This document shows, one piece after another, positions 1 through 16,900 of a stretch of DNA of 64,000 nucleotides. The translations under genes were made by a program, and so were the position numbers. Below the pieces are notes generated by a model. That model had not been told where the DNA came from and ran no database searches. It saw only the letters and a program-made list of their open reading frames with translations. How positions within the stretch are numbered: the first letter of the stretch is position 1; every line of letters starts with the position of its first letter. The DNA comes from Nemopilema nomurai (Eukaryota; Cnidaria; Scyphozoa; Rhizostomeae; Rhizostomatidae), in the NCBI GenBank assembly GCA_003864495.1, contig ML133495.1, forward strand, positions 2,239,231 to 2,303,230, written 5' to 3'.

Positions 1-14
1 TGAATGCTTGTTAC

Positions 15-3000
15 CTTTTTCAGTAGTTCTCTCTCCCTTTCTTTCCGCTGAAAAGAGCAAAGCAAAACAATCTATGAGGCCTGACCAAGTATTCAATATC
101 TTGCATTGTTAAAAATCTACAATCCATCATCTATAAAAGCAAAAGGTCTCTTTTCACCTAGATCACTTTTGTATTTGGAGAACCATGATCGATAATCGAG
201 AAAAAAACAAGAAAAGAAACAAACTTTAAATCGAAAACGAAGAGCTAGCGTACAAGCAAAATAATTTAGGAATGTTACAAAACCTTTCTCTCTAAGCTTT
301 TTAGTTTAGATTCTTCACGTTGAATCCATTTTTGTCGATCAGTTTCCTTCTCTTCTAAAATTTTCCGCCTATAATAAATTGAGCACATATGAGAACTGAC
401 AACAATAGAAATTATGACATGTTTCCTTATTGTGTTCAAGAATCGTACTACCCTGTAAGAATCATAAACATCAGTTAGGATCGATACATTTCTACAGTGA
501 GTAAAACTTCCATAGATATCATGATATACTTCAGATTAAAAGCATTATCAATAAAAAATACATCCCTACCATCTTGCCGTCCAAACATTTCCGAGCGGGT
601 TCTTGTCCTCATTCAGTGGACTTTCAGAAGGCCTGTGTTAAAAAAGCCAAACTTACATCATTCATCGAACATTTGCCATTTCAAAGAAATTACGCTAACG
701 AAATACACCATTAAAATTTGTTGTCATTTCCAGAGATGCCTAAATGAGACCCCTGCAATTAAGACACCAAAATGTATCAAATGCACTTGCTCTCCTAATA
801 GCTTCAAAATCTTCTTCTATCCCCATTTCTCTCCCTAACTTAGGAAACATATCTTGGCTTTATTTCTCTCCCAATATCTTAAAAAAGGCACTTGACATTA
901 TAGGGGGGAGCATTTCAGCGCAAGAGCAGGAAAGCAAAAATGCTAAGAAATGAACTTTTTATTGGCCAATAAACAAAGTAGCAAAGCATTTTCAGCCTGC
1001 ATTTTCAAGATATGAAACGGTGAAATGACAAGGTAACCATGTCAAATTATGAAGGCTGAGTAGAAGTACCAATCATAGCAATTTTACCTTGTGATATTAA
1101 CAGTGTCTGTACCACGGAAGGTCCTCTGCTTGGCTAGAAAGTTGACAACAGGGTACAACTATTTAAACATCTCATCTTCGATCAAATTAATTGAAATAAC
1201 CAACGCATTGTTTTCCTAAAACTATTACACAAACTTATATAAATGAATTTTTTCCAGGTCGTTTTAAAAATATGCAAAGCGAGATATTCGTAGTTGATAC
1301 TTCTCGTACGTGTTGCATTTTTCAGCATTGCAACTTTGGAAACGGCATCGGTCGTTCCATGCAATGGACTCGTCTGCGAATGTTCTTCTAGAGCTTTACT
1401 GAACTTCGCAAGAATTGCATCAGCATTTCTTAACCTTGAATACAAAACCGATTTTTGCTATCATACACACTGCAGGAAACATATACCAAATTTAAAATAA
1501 AAACTAGAAAATTCAATTTGTATTCAGATCAAAATCTTGAAAACAAAACAACGATGTTCACCTTGGAAAATGTTCATCTTTGAGCGATGGCCGGCGTTTC
1601 ACATCTTTTTCATCAGCAGTATATGATTCAGAAGTGGAACTTGGCGAAAAAAGCGAGGACGCACTTGTATATTCTTCAAGAAGTTTTTTGTATCTATCAC
1701 GTTCCTCTAACCGAATAACCTATGGCAATACAATAGAAAACAATCTAGTATCTTAACACTGCTACAAAAAAACCACACTAGAAAGTACAGAAGCAAATGT
1801 GGTGTCTGCTCAGAGAATAACGAAGGGCATTTATTAATTGCAAATATATTTCATGAATAACTTTCAAATGTACTTTACAACTTTTAAGTATACAACCATA
1901 TACGCTCAAGATTCTTGTTCTAAGAGAAGTCCTTGGATTCCATGAGAATACCTCACAAATAAGTTGATGAAAATCATTCTATACTATTTTAATACTTAAA
2001 TACTTACACATTTCATAATAGCTTGAGACTCAAATTCATGTTACAAGCATAAAGTTAGATTATTTATTATGTTCAAATAGCGGCTCATCTGATACCCATA
2101 TAGATGACAAAACAGTTTAAGATCTAGAGTAGCACATTGCAGCATTAAGCTTCCTATATTCTATAATATTGTTATGATTAGATATATTATATTATAATGT
2201 GCACCACAGGCAGAAAATAGACTACTTACAGTTTCTGCAGTGAGAAGTTTTCTTTTCTGTCTGCCCCAAAGTGAAGCCATTGATTCATCATTTTCTCCTT
2301 GAATGCAAGGTTGTCTAGCCCCTTTTGTTCCATTTAAAGTTTTGACCTTCGCTAAAGCAAGAGAATAACTCTTTGCTTCATTTCCAGTAGAGCAAATAAG
2401 CTCATCTGCCTTGTCTTCATTTGCAATTCTACCATGGAGTGCTAGAAAGATTGAGAACATAAAAAACTATAGCTTACTTTGTCTGATTTGAGCCATATCA
2501 ATCAAACAAGTAAAAAAACACAGCACGGTTGAAGAATAACTGCTTTGACAGTTGTGGAATTAATCACTTTTGCGAGTAATATGGTTGGAGAAATGTGAGT
2601 AAATGATGAGGATGAAAACAAAACCAATAAAAGTTTAGCATCATTAGCTTTACTTTTCTTTATAGATTTATATTCATAGATTTTTCTAAAACTGTTAATG
2701 CATGGAAGATATAATAATGAGGAAAATAACAATTACTTACACTGTCTTTTCTGAAGGTTGATTGAAGGAACTCTTACTTTAGCTTCTTCTATCCTCTTAA
2801 ACTTCAAAGGATTCTAATTAAAAATTAAGATTCAAAGATGCTTTTTTAATTGGAGTGTAATGCATAGAAACAGAATAATTCTGAACTGTATCAAATAATA
2901 CATTGATCTTTGACTTTCAACAAAACTGGTTCCTTAATTGGCAAAATAACAAGATATTCTGGCCATTGAAATTTGGTGGGTTAATTAATCACCCAAATGG

Positions 3001-5098
3001 ATTACCTAAATAACTATCTTGAATGCTATCAACGATTAAGATATGTCATATGCTTTAAAAAAGAGGAAATATATTCTAACAAATATATCTTAAAAATTTA
3101 CATCACAATAATGAAGGGGCATGGATAATTTTTTTTCCGATTGGAAGTAAAAATATTTGGGTCAAAAAACAATTAAAAGACACCTTTAAGGAATATTTTT
3201 CAAGTCTACAATATCTTACCTCAACTGTTGCGGCATCCTTTGCATGTGACATTACCAAAGAGGAATCTTTCTGGCTTGAGCTGTGTCCCTCGCCAAGTAA
3301 ATCCCTGGCCCTCCAGTTTGATTTACTTTCTTTATTTGTGCCAGTTTTTAGGTACTTCTTCAGGCCTAATTTGGCAATAAACAAATACCAAGAAGTAATA
3401 AGTGATAACTGCTATTTAGACAATAATATAAGAGTGTAAAGGACAAGTTTGAGATTTTGCCTTTAAAGGAAATGCAACCAGTATGTACTATAGGTAACAA
3501 TGCATATTTTACTTCTAACTAACATTCACTAGCATGAAGTTAATATTATACCCATAGTTTATGTGACATGAAGCCTTATATTTTTTTGTTTTACTTGAAG
3601 ACTGACATGTGCATTCAAGCTTAATGTGGTTGGTAGAGCAAAACAGGCTTTCATTGCTGTCTCCTATACATTACTAGATAGCACTTAACATCCTTTTTTC
3701 AAAATTAACTGAAACATTCAACAAACAATACACCATAAGAGGAAGTTTAAACCAATATCAAACCAATCACAAACTAATCACAAAACCTTCATCCATTCTC
3801 TTCACTCTTTTCACCACTGGTGTCTTGAATGAAGAAATTAAAACAATTTTTTCATGACAAATCAATTTAAAACAATTACTTGTAATGAAAATCCATATAC
3901 AGAATTTCAATAACCTCAGGAAAACTCATGACATTTTAGTTCCTAAAGCAAAAAAGTTTGTATAGTTTTAATTATTCATTATGGAATAAGTCTTCAAAAA
4001 GTAATAAATCTTTGAATAAAAACTAAACATAGAAAAAGTCAAAGAGTCATTTATTTTTACAAAAACGTTTTCTATCAAGACAAGAAAATTGCTAATGAAT
4101 TTACAAACCACAAAAATGTCTTCATCTACTTGGAATTCAGAAAAAAGCTCACTGAAAGAATAAAATAAAAACTGAGAAAGTCAGCATGTGAAGCTACTCT
4201 GTTTCTACCTCATGACTATTATAGTTTTAGTGGTACTAAAAAAATATTGGAGCTTCATAAAAAGCAACTTACTTGAAAAATAGGTACTTGAAAGTATTTG
4301 GTGATCCATTAGTATCATCTAAGAAAGTTTCTTTAAGCATATAGCTAATGCCATTCAACTTTTCCCATGAAACCTTACCTCCATCAATTAAAGGTATAAT
4401 ACTATATCATTGTAAAAAGGTACATTGAGAGCCACTTTGCTAAAAAATCAAATGCAGTCCGCAATATGGAAAAGCTATAAAATGAAGCTAGTTGCTAGGA
4501 GTTTCAAATATTTTCGGCATATTGTCACATAATTAAACAAGACAGCAATAATTGGACATTATAGTAATCAGTTTACTAGAAGAAATTGTCATTCGCTTGT
4601 TTATCTCAAACAAATTGTTTTTGTACTTTTAGAACAATGTTACATAAATTGAAAAGTAATAAGGATGCATTGGCACTTACAAGCATGGTAGTTATGTAGA
4701 ACATACTACTTATATTCAAATTGCACTTCAATTAGATAGCTACCAGATCAATAATTCAGCAAAAATCTTGTTGCACTTTCGCAAGAGGTTGTGTATATCA
4801 CCAAACGACGATCTTTGGGAATGCACTTATAAGCACAACCTAAATTTTCTAAGCCAACTACCAACCTTCGACATTTTGGCTAGTACATATACAACACTAG
4901 ATTGGTTTTGAAACAGCCAACAGATCAGAATATGGAACACTTTATTGCATGTCAATATAAAGCTTACCTTCGACGAGGCCTTTTTAAAATCCGCTTATCT
5001 TGCTTTTCTTGAAATTTGTCTTCAAATCGTGGTGAAGTGACCTTTCCCTTTAAGGTACTTATTGCTTCATATAAACCCTTCTTCAAAGAATGAAACAT
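15..5098 (-). CDS. SENP1/2-like SUMO protease, N-terminal part (3' end outside window)
   Basis: Twelve exons join in consistent phase on the minus strand: 5098-4968, 4151-4109, 3823-3787, 3365-3220, 2813-2741, 2441-2230, 1719-1562, 1434-1310, 1133-1088, 632-570, 368-284 and 47-15, giving 384 residues and still open at the left edge. Seen: the N-terminus (LKKGLYEAISTLKG, then a basic LKRPRRR patch) resembles the start of SENP2. A central EERDRYKKLLEEY matches the EEREKYRKLLE motif of SENP1/2, and a charged, coiled-coil-like stretch (WRKILEEKETDRQKW) lies where SENP1 has one before its catalytic domain. Known: this family matures SUMO and removes it from nuclear proteins, using a His-Asp-Cys protease domain at the C-terminus. 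That domain is not in the window, so activity cannot be judged. Assignment rests on short motifs and could be another nuclear protein. The start has no in-frame alternative seen upstream. Confidence 0.58.
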
Positions 5099-6524
5099 TA
5101 TTTATACTACCGAGAAGACTAATAACCCTTTGTCCATCTTTCCAGAAAGCGAGCGCCATTTGCACCTAGCCTCTATTGCATTTCATCGGAACCTCGGTCA
5201 ACGGTATGGAAGAGCCAGAGAGAGCAAAAATCAATAGTAAAATAATTTCCGATTACCTTTATCAACCAAACCAAAATCTCGGGTAGCAAGAGTTCAAGGA
5301 AGGAACCTAATGCTTTGACTGAGTGGTGTGCTCTCTTTTGAACTTAAATAATAAGATTCTTGGTTTCAAATCAATCGAATAACATAACACATGAGACGTT
5401 CTCTGTTACGTCAGTGTAATTTACAAGTACCTACATACCTCCGCTCAAGGCATCGGCAACTGTGCACGACTTTTGTTTTTAAAGCCGCTAGAGATTTCAA
5501 CAATTCATCATTAAATGCAAAGCAATCAAGAGCTTCAATCAATTTTGTCATGTGTTAAATTTTTCAAATAAAAATGCATGCATTATACGTAATTTTGTTC
5601 CTGTTTTCACTTATCTACATCCAATAAAATATCTAATCAAATTTTAATAGCGGGAAAGTTCCAACAAAATTCATGTAGATCGCACAAATTTTTACTATTA
5701 TTTTACTACCTTCCCTTTTTTCTTGCCAGTTAAAACCTAAGTAATTGTATTCTATGCCCTCAGTGCATGGTTCTTTTGGCCTTTTTAACTTTCAAATCTT
5801 TCCCAAAAATTACCACTTTTATTGCAGTAAGACGTTCACATTATTTCAAATTCTTCAGAAACTCAATTCTTTCACCTTGGCGTACTGCTCTTATTCTCTA
5901 TAATAACAATCCAATTATTAAAAAAGTCCAGCAAGAACTGCAAAAGGTATTACAGCTCTGGAACTATATTCCCAGAAATGTTTTGAGGTGGCAGAAACTT
6001 TTCACCAAAACTTTGCAAAAAATAACTTTGTGATCTTTTTTTGCATATATTTTTGCAAGAAATAAATAAGACCAAACAACAACCAAATCATGATATTTTA
6101 TTGGAAAACTTCTCCAGCCCAAATGAATTAGGAGTCCTTCAAAAAGTTCTTGCTTATTATTGGTAGAACTATTGTACAAAACACTTTTACCTAACAGAAA
6201 ACTTTTGTCCTGGATCCCAGGTTCCCAGAAAGGAAAATATTTTTTGCAGATATGAAGTTCTGATGCAAAAAGCACTATGGTTCATCAATGACAACAGGTT
6301 ATAACTAAAAAAGACAAAGCAGTGCAGGACTTCAAAAGAAACAACTATTCAAGTTAAAATTCTATGAAATTCTGAATAAACGAACAGTACTTTACTTTTG
6401 GAAGTCAAAATTCATACGACAAATATCTCACAAGTTGAAGGGCATAGATGGGATTTTTGAAAGCATTGACTGAATGTATGACAAATAATCATAACACACA
6501 ATAGATTTCCAACATTTTAACAGT
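5099..6524. other. intergenic: SENP-like 5' flank and ATP5MC 3' flank
   Basis: This AT-rich stretch lies upstream of the SENP-like start (5098) and downstream of the ATP5MC stop (6525); both genes read leftward. It must hold the promoter of the former and the 3' UTR of the latter. Open frames at 5767-6033 (+) and 5964-6275 (-) show no recognisable protein, and the region reads as noncoding. Confidence 0.5.
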
Positions 6525-9184
<2,660 letters not shown>

Positions 9185-9318
9185 GGTTACTTCTTGCAAT
9201 GGTACTTGTACTAAGGAAAGTTTAAACTGCACGACAGCCTGCAACCACCACCAACTTGAAGGCAAATTGCGAGAGGGAAGACAAGAGCCGCGTGCCCAGG
9301 TCTAATCTAACTAGCAAA

Positions 9319-9340
9319 TGCGCATGCGTAGGGTCACGTG
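9319..9340. promoter_or_regulatory. NRF1-like palindrome TGCGCATGCGT followed by E-box CACGTG
   Basis: TGCGCATGCGT at 9319-9329 fits the NRF1 consensus (YGCGCAYGCGCR) except near its 3' end. CACGTG at 9335-9340 is a canonical E-box. Both lie about 135-155 bp upstream of the ATP5MC start codon. NRF1 is the known activator of nuclear genes for mitochondrial proteins in animals; binding here is inferred. Confidence 0.55.
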
Positions 9341-9813
9341 TGCATCAATCAAACGGGACTGGTGACGGGACGAATTCGAAAAGTCTCGGAGAAAGTACTT
9401 AACATTTACAATAATTACAAAAAAACTATATATACTATATAAGTGCAGACTGCAAATTTTCGGAATTGCTCAAAATCAAAACAAAAGTGCAAAGTTTATG
9501 TATTCTTCTTTTTATCTAGAACTCTTGTTGTGGGCCTCGTGTAAGCCTCGACCTTAGATCGTTGCATGCAAACGAAAATGGATGTAAGAAAAACTTCACT
9601 TTTACAGGGAAGGTCTAAGTTGAGCTTCAACGGAAAAAGGCCTGGTGAAAATTGAGATACGTAATGACAAGAGCATGCCACATTAAGCTCAACTGCTTCA
9701 GAGACATGAGCACAAGAAATGTCCCAGAGTAGTGGCTTTAGGATGTCCAAGTTGTTTAAAGTTGGTGTGCTAAAGTTTCTAACTTTCAGCAATCAACAAG
9801 CTCTAGCCGATAT

Positions 9814-9895
9814 GGCCTATCTTCAAGGAAAACCCAAACAAGCGTTTTCAAAAGGCCTATCTTCAAGGAAAACCCAAACAAGCGTTTTCAAAAGG
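9814..9895. repeat. 40 bp direct tandem duplication
   Basis: The unit starting GGCCTATCTTCAAGG at 9814 repeats without visible change at 9854, for two full copies plus two bases of a third. It lies in the spacer between ATP5MC and CS. Perfect identity suggests a recent slippage event, or an assembly duplication. Confidence 0.9.
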
Positions 9896-10810
9896 CTCTA
9901 AACCACGTCACAGATGACCTGGCGTTACAACAGCGAAATGACCCAACGCTGCTTTACCCATGTTCTCTCAGAAGGAACTCCGTTGGCAATATTTGTAATT
10001 AAAGAAACAACATGGAAAGAGATCTGCCACAGTCAATCTAGCATATCAAGAATCAAAGCATTGTTGGTTGAACCTTTTATAGTTTTGCTCCATGGGGAAC
10101 AGGGGGGGGGGGGCATGTGTCACCAGTTCCCTGCAGATCAATTTTAGAATTCATTCAAATAAAACGACTCCCCTCTAAATGCTTACAGGCTTTCAGTAAA
10201 GGGGCGTGACACGTGATTGATTTCTACTGCTACGCCAGGGTAGGTCCATATCAGGCTCTGGTCAAACGCACCCAACACCCCATCCGACTTTAAAAAACAA
10301 ATTTTGTTTTTGAACGTGATCAAACTTCATCAAATATCGATTCGTCAATGTTAGGTGAAGCTAAAATGACATCTGCAATGACAACCTTCTTAATGGGCAG
10401 CCAGTGTCTAATGAAAATGTACTCATGTATATTTTTATTCTCAAACGTTTTTTAGCCTATTGCTCCTCTCCCTACAGCAAGTTCATTGCAGCTCTCGTTA
10501 TTGACGAAGCAAGTAAGTGAAATTGAATAAGTACAACGTGGAGGCCCAAATTTGAACACGAGGAAGCTCTGCATCAAGCTAAGTCTTGACTGCTCAAAAT
10601 TCCTCACCGCGCCCTTCATTTGAGCATGGGAAATAACACGAAGACTAGTCACACGAGCTTCGCGTGACAGTCATAAGCATAGTTCCTTCATGAATCAAAT
10701 AGAATTGCGATTCTCGGATAAAGACTTTCCTTGGATCGTTCAAAGGCATACGTGCAATCGGCCATGGCATCACAGCGCACTTCCCTGACTGAAGTTCAAC
10801 GATCAATTAG

Positions 10811-10822
10811 CACGCAGGCGCA
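10811..10822 (-). promoter_or_regulatory. second NRF1-like site near CS
   Basis: CACGCAGGCGCA, read on the minus strand as TGCGCCTGCGTG, fits the GCGC(A/C)TGCGC core of NRF1 with one departure. It lies 106 bp upstream of the CS start codon. Its pairing with the site on the ATP5MC side makes shared control plausible. Confidence 0.45.
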
Positions 10823-10927
10823 GTAATGTTACGCAATGATTAGGACGCACTCCCCCAAAGCGTTCCTAGTTGTTCTTGGTAGATCCAAGGAGTAGTCGGA
10901 GACGGTGCGTTATCTGAAGATTTGAAA

Positions 10928-13900
10928 ATGATGACCAGAGGAAGATTTACACAGCTTGCCAAAACTACTGCAAAGGTAATGTACAATACTTGAAGTAAAG
11001 ATTTATGAATACTCAAATATTGGAGCCATTATTTTACCTTGTAATTTATGGGCTAGGCCGACCGACAAAACGCTTTCCAGTTTTGGATCTGACATGTGTG
11101 GTTACCAGTTTGGGAACGGTAGCTTTTACTGAAAGCTAGATACAATATTTTTGATACGGGAAAGAGGTAAATGGACCAACACAGCGTTGATCTTATAATA
11201 GCTATTTCTCTTTACAGCTAACGACAAGAGACTTGCAGAATGTCATTGGTATCGGCGTCAGATGTCTTTCATCAACTGCATCAACGGAATCAAACCTAGT
11301 AAATGTTACTTGTACTTGGCTCGGAAGTTTGGAAAGCTAGAATCGTCCAGCTTGAAGCTTCTTTGACTGAAATTTAGTCGGATAATGTTTCTTATTCATG
11401 GTGTTCAAAATGCTAACAGATGCAACCTGTGTGCATCAAAACAACAGAAACAGTAAACATACAGTTGACATGCAATAAATGCTGATATATTTTTTCAAAT
11501 AAAAAGCTAATCAGATTTAGATGCTTGTAAGCCTTTAAAATGATCTTGAAAAATGAGTTACCACATGGCATTGATGTCTCCAACTGTGCATTTGCCCTGC
11601 CAGAAAGTTTTGCATGTTCTAGAAAAAGAATAATTTCATGTTTTAAAACATGAACAATATTCAATATTCTAATTAGTCATTGGTTAACATGGCACCTTAC
11701 ATTTAGTATACATCTAAATTTGTGCATTAATGTAAAAATGTCTTTGCTTTTCAGTCCCTAAGAGAAACTCTTGCTAGGCTTGTACCAGAAAAAAGAAGAG
11801 AGGTACAGGAGTTTCGAAAACAGCATGGAGATACAAAAATCGGAGATGTTACTATTGGAATGGTATTGTAGTTATTAGGCTTGTCTATTCATTAAATAGT
11901 TTTACATTGGGTTTCCATTTTGTATTCAAATGCCAAAATTGAGAAGATTTCCCACGAAGAAGAATGATTGTGCCAAAACCACATGATTTTTGTTTTCCAG
12001 GCAATGCTGGGAATAAAATAGTAGGGCTGCAATAAATCACACTCCTTGTGGTGCCAAGGATTCGCAAAGCAAAGCGCGTCAAGCAAACTAAATTTTTATC
12101 AGCGTTCTGGAGGCAGAACCAAGTTCTTGGGATGTTATGGCCAGTTTATACAAATATCTGAAGGGAATAAAACAGCAGTTTGGAGAATTTAGTAGATAAA
12201 TTGGAAGGTCTAATTGATAGCACCTATCTGCGCTCGTCTTTGTGCCCACAAAGGTTTTTCCTTTCGTTTTGAAGTTCTCTTTTTTCGTTTTGACACCATG
12301 GCTATAACTAGAGTGTCTTCTGTGTTGCCACCATCATATAATGAAGAAAAATAATACTAAGTCATCAGCTTTAATTCATTTGTAAACGGGTAGACATACC
12401 ATGGGTACCAGACCCACTATTTATCAAAAAATTATTTTACATATAGTGAGTCTGGTACCCAGGGTAGGGTAGACAAAGCTGACGAAGAAAGACCATCCAT
12501 CAAAACAGATCAGTTTTAACTGACCACATATTTCATCCTTGTAACACAGAAAGCGGAAACCAGCATATAACAACAACTGTCTCTGTGAAGTTCAAGATTG
12601 TCCTAATTTGCGTAAAAAATTGAAAAGGCGAAGACTATCCTGCTTCTTAAGAGAACTATAATATTCTCCAAACTTCGTTGTGGTATGATAAAAGCACAAC
12701 ATTGAGCAGTATTGATCACTCTAGAATAAAGTGTTTAGATTATTTGAGGCGTGCAATAAACTGCACTCCTGAGCAATGGAAGGCGTGGGCGGGTGATTGC
12801 ACGCCATTCCCAGCATTGACTGTTTTCTGATATTTTGATTTAGCTTGGGAGAACACTAAGTTGAACTCGTATTAACAATCTTTCTAAGGTTTTTAGTTTT
12901 TTTAAAATATATGCAATATATATACAAATAGTATATTCCCATAAGGCTTATGGTGGAATGAGAGGCATTAAAGGCATGATTTGTGAAACATCTGTACTTG
13001 ATCCAGTGGAGGTAAGATATAGCTTTTCAATATTTATGTGAAAACCTCTCTAACTGTTGCTCTTTAAAGTCAATTGCAAATATCTTTGTTAATTTTCAAT
13101 GTTTTTAAAGTTTTAGCAGCTTCTACTAGTGATTATGGGATAAGCATCAATATGATACAAATTGTTTCTTTCTTAATATACAATCCTGTCATTTTTCTTA
13201 TCAGGTGAAACTTTTTTTATAAAATGCATCCTTGCTCAAAATTGATAATTCATTACAAGAAGCATTAATATAAGAAACCAGCTCTTACAAGTTTAGGCAA
13301 GGTGGTATGGTTGATATTCAAAGATACTCCTGCTTTAGTTAATGAGAACCATCTGGCACCTACCAAAGGTACTGCTATAGGCATAATACAGTATTCAGGT
13401 TTTGGTCATTATTAAATATTGTCCAAGTTCAGAATTACGATAACCCTTAAGTCATCAAATCTATTTAATTTGGTGAAACTGTGTTTTTAATTGTGACTAA
13501 CAACTGAATGCTTTTTGTTTTAGGGCATCAGATTTCGTGGATACACAATCCCTGAATGCCAAGAGGTAACCTATTAGTGGTCAATTTTTATATCAATTGA
13601 TCAACTTGATCAACAAGTTATATGCTGTATTACATGGTTACTGCTTAACTATTTCATTATGGTTCTCCTGTATTTAAGTTTCAATCTGTATTGGCATCAT
13701 GTGCTTTGAGGGTCTGCTAACAATCATCATACCTTTGTAGATGCTTCCCAAGGCTGATGGAGGAAATGAGCCTATTCCAGAGGGTATATTCTGGCTTCTG
13801 CTGACTGGTGAGGTCCCAACTAAAGCTCAGGTTGATGAAGTATCAAAGGAATGGGCTGCAAGAGCAGAATTACCACAGCATGTTGTTATGATGTTGAACA

Positions 13901-16900
13901 ACTTCCCAGATGATCTGCACCCAATGAGTCAGTTTAGTGCTGCTGTAACTGCTTTGAACAATCAGAGTAGATTTGCCAAAGCCTACCATGATGGAGTTTC
14001 CAAAAAAGATTATTGGGAGGTACAATGATCTCCTTTTTTAAATTTTGCCAGATACTCTAAAGTAATATCTTGAGAGTTTAAAAGTTTGTATAAACATCTG
14101 AAGTTGCCTTTAATAAGTCATTTTATCAGAGTGTGACTGCATGTTGCTCATCTTCATAAAATGCTTGCCTAATTGTCTTTCTAATATTTGCTTGCAGTAC
14201 ACTTATGAAGATTCAATGGATTTAATTGCCAAGCTTCCAGTTATTGCAGCTGTAATTTACAGGAACCTCTATAAGGATGGAAAAGTGGCCTGCCTTGATC
14301 CAAGCAAAGACTGGGGTGCAAACCTCACTACCATGTTGGGGTATGATAACCCAACATTTACAGAGTTGATGAGGCTGTACCTTGTTATTCACAGTGATCA
14401 TGAAGGTGGTAACGTAAGTGCCCACACAACTCATCTGGTTGGAAGTGCCCTCTCAGACCCTTACCTCTCATTTGCAGCTGGCATGAATGGTTTGGCTGGA
14501 CCACTTCATGGATTGGCTAATCAGGTAAACATTTATTGAAAAACATTTTTCCATCTCAGAGAAGTTTATTTATTTAACTTTTTTATATATAAATGCAATT
14601 CTCATTTTAGTTATTTTTGTTCGATTTTGTTCCAGTGCTTTCTTAAGAAAGTAAAGAAGAAGCAAAGTTTTAAACTTTCAAGGCTCCAAAGAAACCTTGT
14701 TGCAAGCAGTATGATATAAATTTGTGTTTAAGTTTTTAAAATGGAGTCAGTTTATCTTGGAAATTTATGATTAGGTAAGATCCTTTTAGTTTTTGCAAGA
14801 GAACAGAGAAAATTTCTCCATCTGCTGATTAGATTGTTTCATCAACTGTGATCCTTCATCTATGGGCCTTTTTATTCTTTAGGAAGTTTTGCTGTTTATT
14901 AATAAATTGACACAAGACATTGGCTCAAATCCAACACAAGAACAAGTTAAGGAATACTGCCTGAACACATTGAAGACTGGGGTATGTATTGTAATTAGAT
15001 ATTGCTTGCAGACTATAGTAGTTGTGAAATTTTGTCAGCCCTTTCAGCACTGGCATGAACAGGTAGAAAGTAAATTTTCCCCTGGTGTCAAGTCAATGAT
15101 TCTATACTACATAAAACTAGTTTGTAAAAGCTTTGGAGATATGTGAAATAAAAGGCATTTTTTAGCCTACAGTTGGTGGTTTTGAAGACAGGAATATGCA
15201 TTTTCTACAATTATTAGCATATTAACTTGCATCTACTTTTCTTTGTGAAAGAAAAGTTTGACTTTGATCTTCTCTGAATCAAATTTTTTAAATCAACAAC
15301 TTAGCACTACTTTGTGAAAAATGTGCCTTTCAATAAGTGGTTAGTAAGCTGCAAATTTTCTTCTGGTCAGAAGATCAAATGGGAGGAAATATATCATGAA
15401 GTTTTAAATTTGCAGAGGAAATAATGATCAGAAAGTTAAAGCAGGTTGTTTCTTTGGAAAATAATTACCAGTGTGAGTGATCTCCAGTAATCTATCTCCA
15501 AAAGATAGGCCTGGAAGGTCCTTTCCTGAGGACAGGTGCTAAACCCATCACCTGCCCAAACCCTGGGCAAAGTTGTTTTTTGAGGGGGGCTTCTTTCTGC
15601 CTGTGCCTTTTTCCAAACCAACATTTTCATTTAATTCACAAGTTTATCTTCACCATTATGTTTGCACCATTCACTGCTAAACATCAGGGTTTTTGTAAAT
15701 AACTGCTCCGTTTTCATAAAATGGTGCTATTATTCAAGTCAACTAGATACATTGATTTTGAAATATGGGGAATTTTAGCACCTTTGAATGTTTGATGCTG
15801 CCCGTTTCAGAACAACACTATTAGTTCTTTTGTTTGTGTGACCATGATCACCTAGAGTATCAGTCGTATGATGCGAATTAAATTAAAACTACCAAACTTC
15901 AGGTCATTCCTGGATACGGACATGCTGTTCTTAGGAAAACCGATCCCCGCTACACATGCCAAAGGGAATTTGCTATGAAGCATTTGCCAGACGATCCCAT
16001 GTTTAAGATTGTGAGCAATTTGTATGAGGTCGTTCCATCAATCCTGCAAGGGCTTGGAAAGGTTGCAAATCCATGGCCTAATGTGGATGCCCATTCTGGT
16101 GTTCTTCTTCAGGTAATGCTTAGATTGTTGATTTGAAAGCGCTGCGAATTTTTAAATTATCTCTTGTTTCTCGTTTTGTGCTCAATATTCCAGTAATTGC
16201 TTTACAAAGCTCACATATTATATAGAGCAAGCCTTATTGCTTTAAAAATAAGGGCTAAAGTAGACATTACATTTGAATGAAGTCACAATTGATGAAGACA
16301 AAATGGATGGCCAAGAGGATAGCAAAATGAGCCTCCTTAATTTCGCTACAATTCAAATTTACTAATCGTACTTGCCAACACTTATAGCAAGCCACCAACA
16401 TAATTTTTTTCATGCATATTTTGTCTAAATATATCGCATACTATTTAGCTGAAATTTGTTGATCAGGCAGCTAGATATGGAAGCTCGTCAGGCTTTGTCT
16501 CAGCCACTCAATGACTACCCTCCCTTCATGCAAACCCTTACCATCTCACTGCATTCGCTTCCGCCAAGGTCCCTACTGTCTCCGAAACAGACATCTTCAT
16601 CACGTCGTCTTGCTTCTATCCACAAATTCCACTCCATTGCGCGAACCACCCTTCCCATTCTTTCCCCAAACTCATTCTCTTTCAAACATTACGCTTCACT
16701 TCTATACAACATTGCTGACCTCACATAACTTCGTAGGCATTTCCTTTCCGTCGAAACATAAACCTTCTCCCCATTAAGCTCTCACCATATTCTCTGAACT
16801 TTCTCAACGCCTATCTTGTTTTCATTATCACTGCTCACACTCATCAGTCGAACATCGAGCACAAGCGAAACCTCTCACCATTTCTGCATTCACTCTATTC

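Larger units (their letters stand above)
9185..10927. promoter_or_regulatory. divergent promoter region between ATP5MC and CS
   Basis: The 1.74 kb between the two start codons has no recognisable gene. It holds the 5' UTRs and promoters of both mitochondrial genes, an NRF1-like site near each gene, an E-box, a 40 bp tandem duplication and a G-run of about twelve at 10100-10114. Frames at 9496-9792 (-), 9914-10147 (+) and 10452-10652 (-) show no known domain and are treated as chance. Confidence 0.6.

Noticed and set aside
700..860. Minus-strand frame KLGREMGIEEDFEAIRR near the SENP-like exons
   Set aside because: No phase-compatible acceptor and no GT donor; the exons at 1133-1088 and 632-570 join in phase without it.
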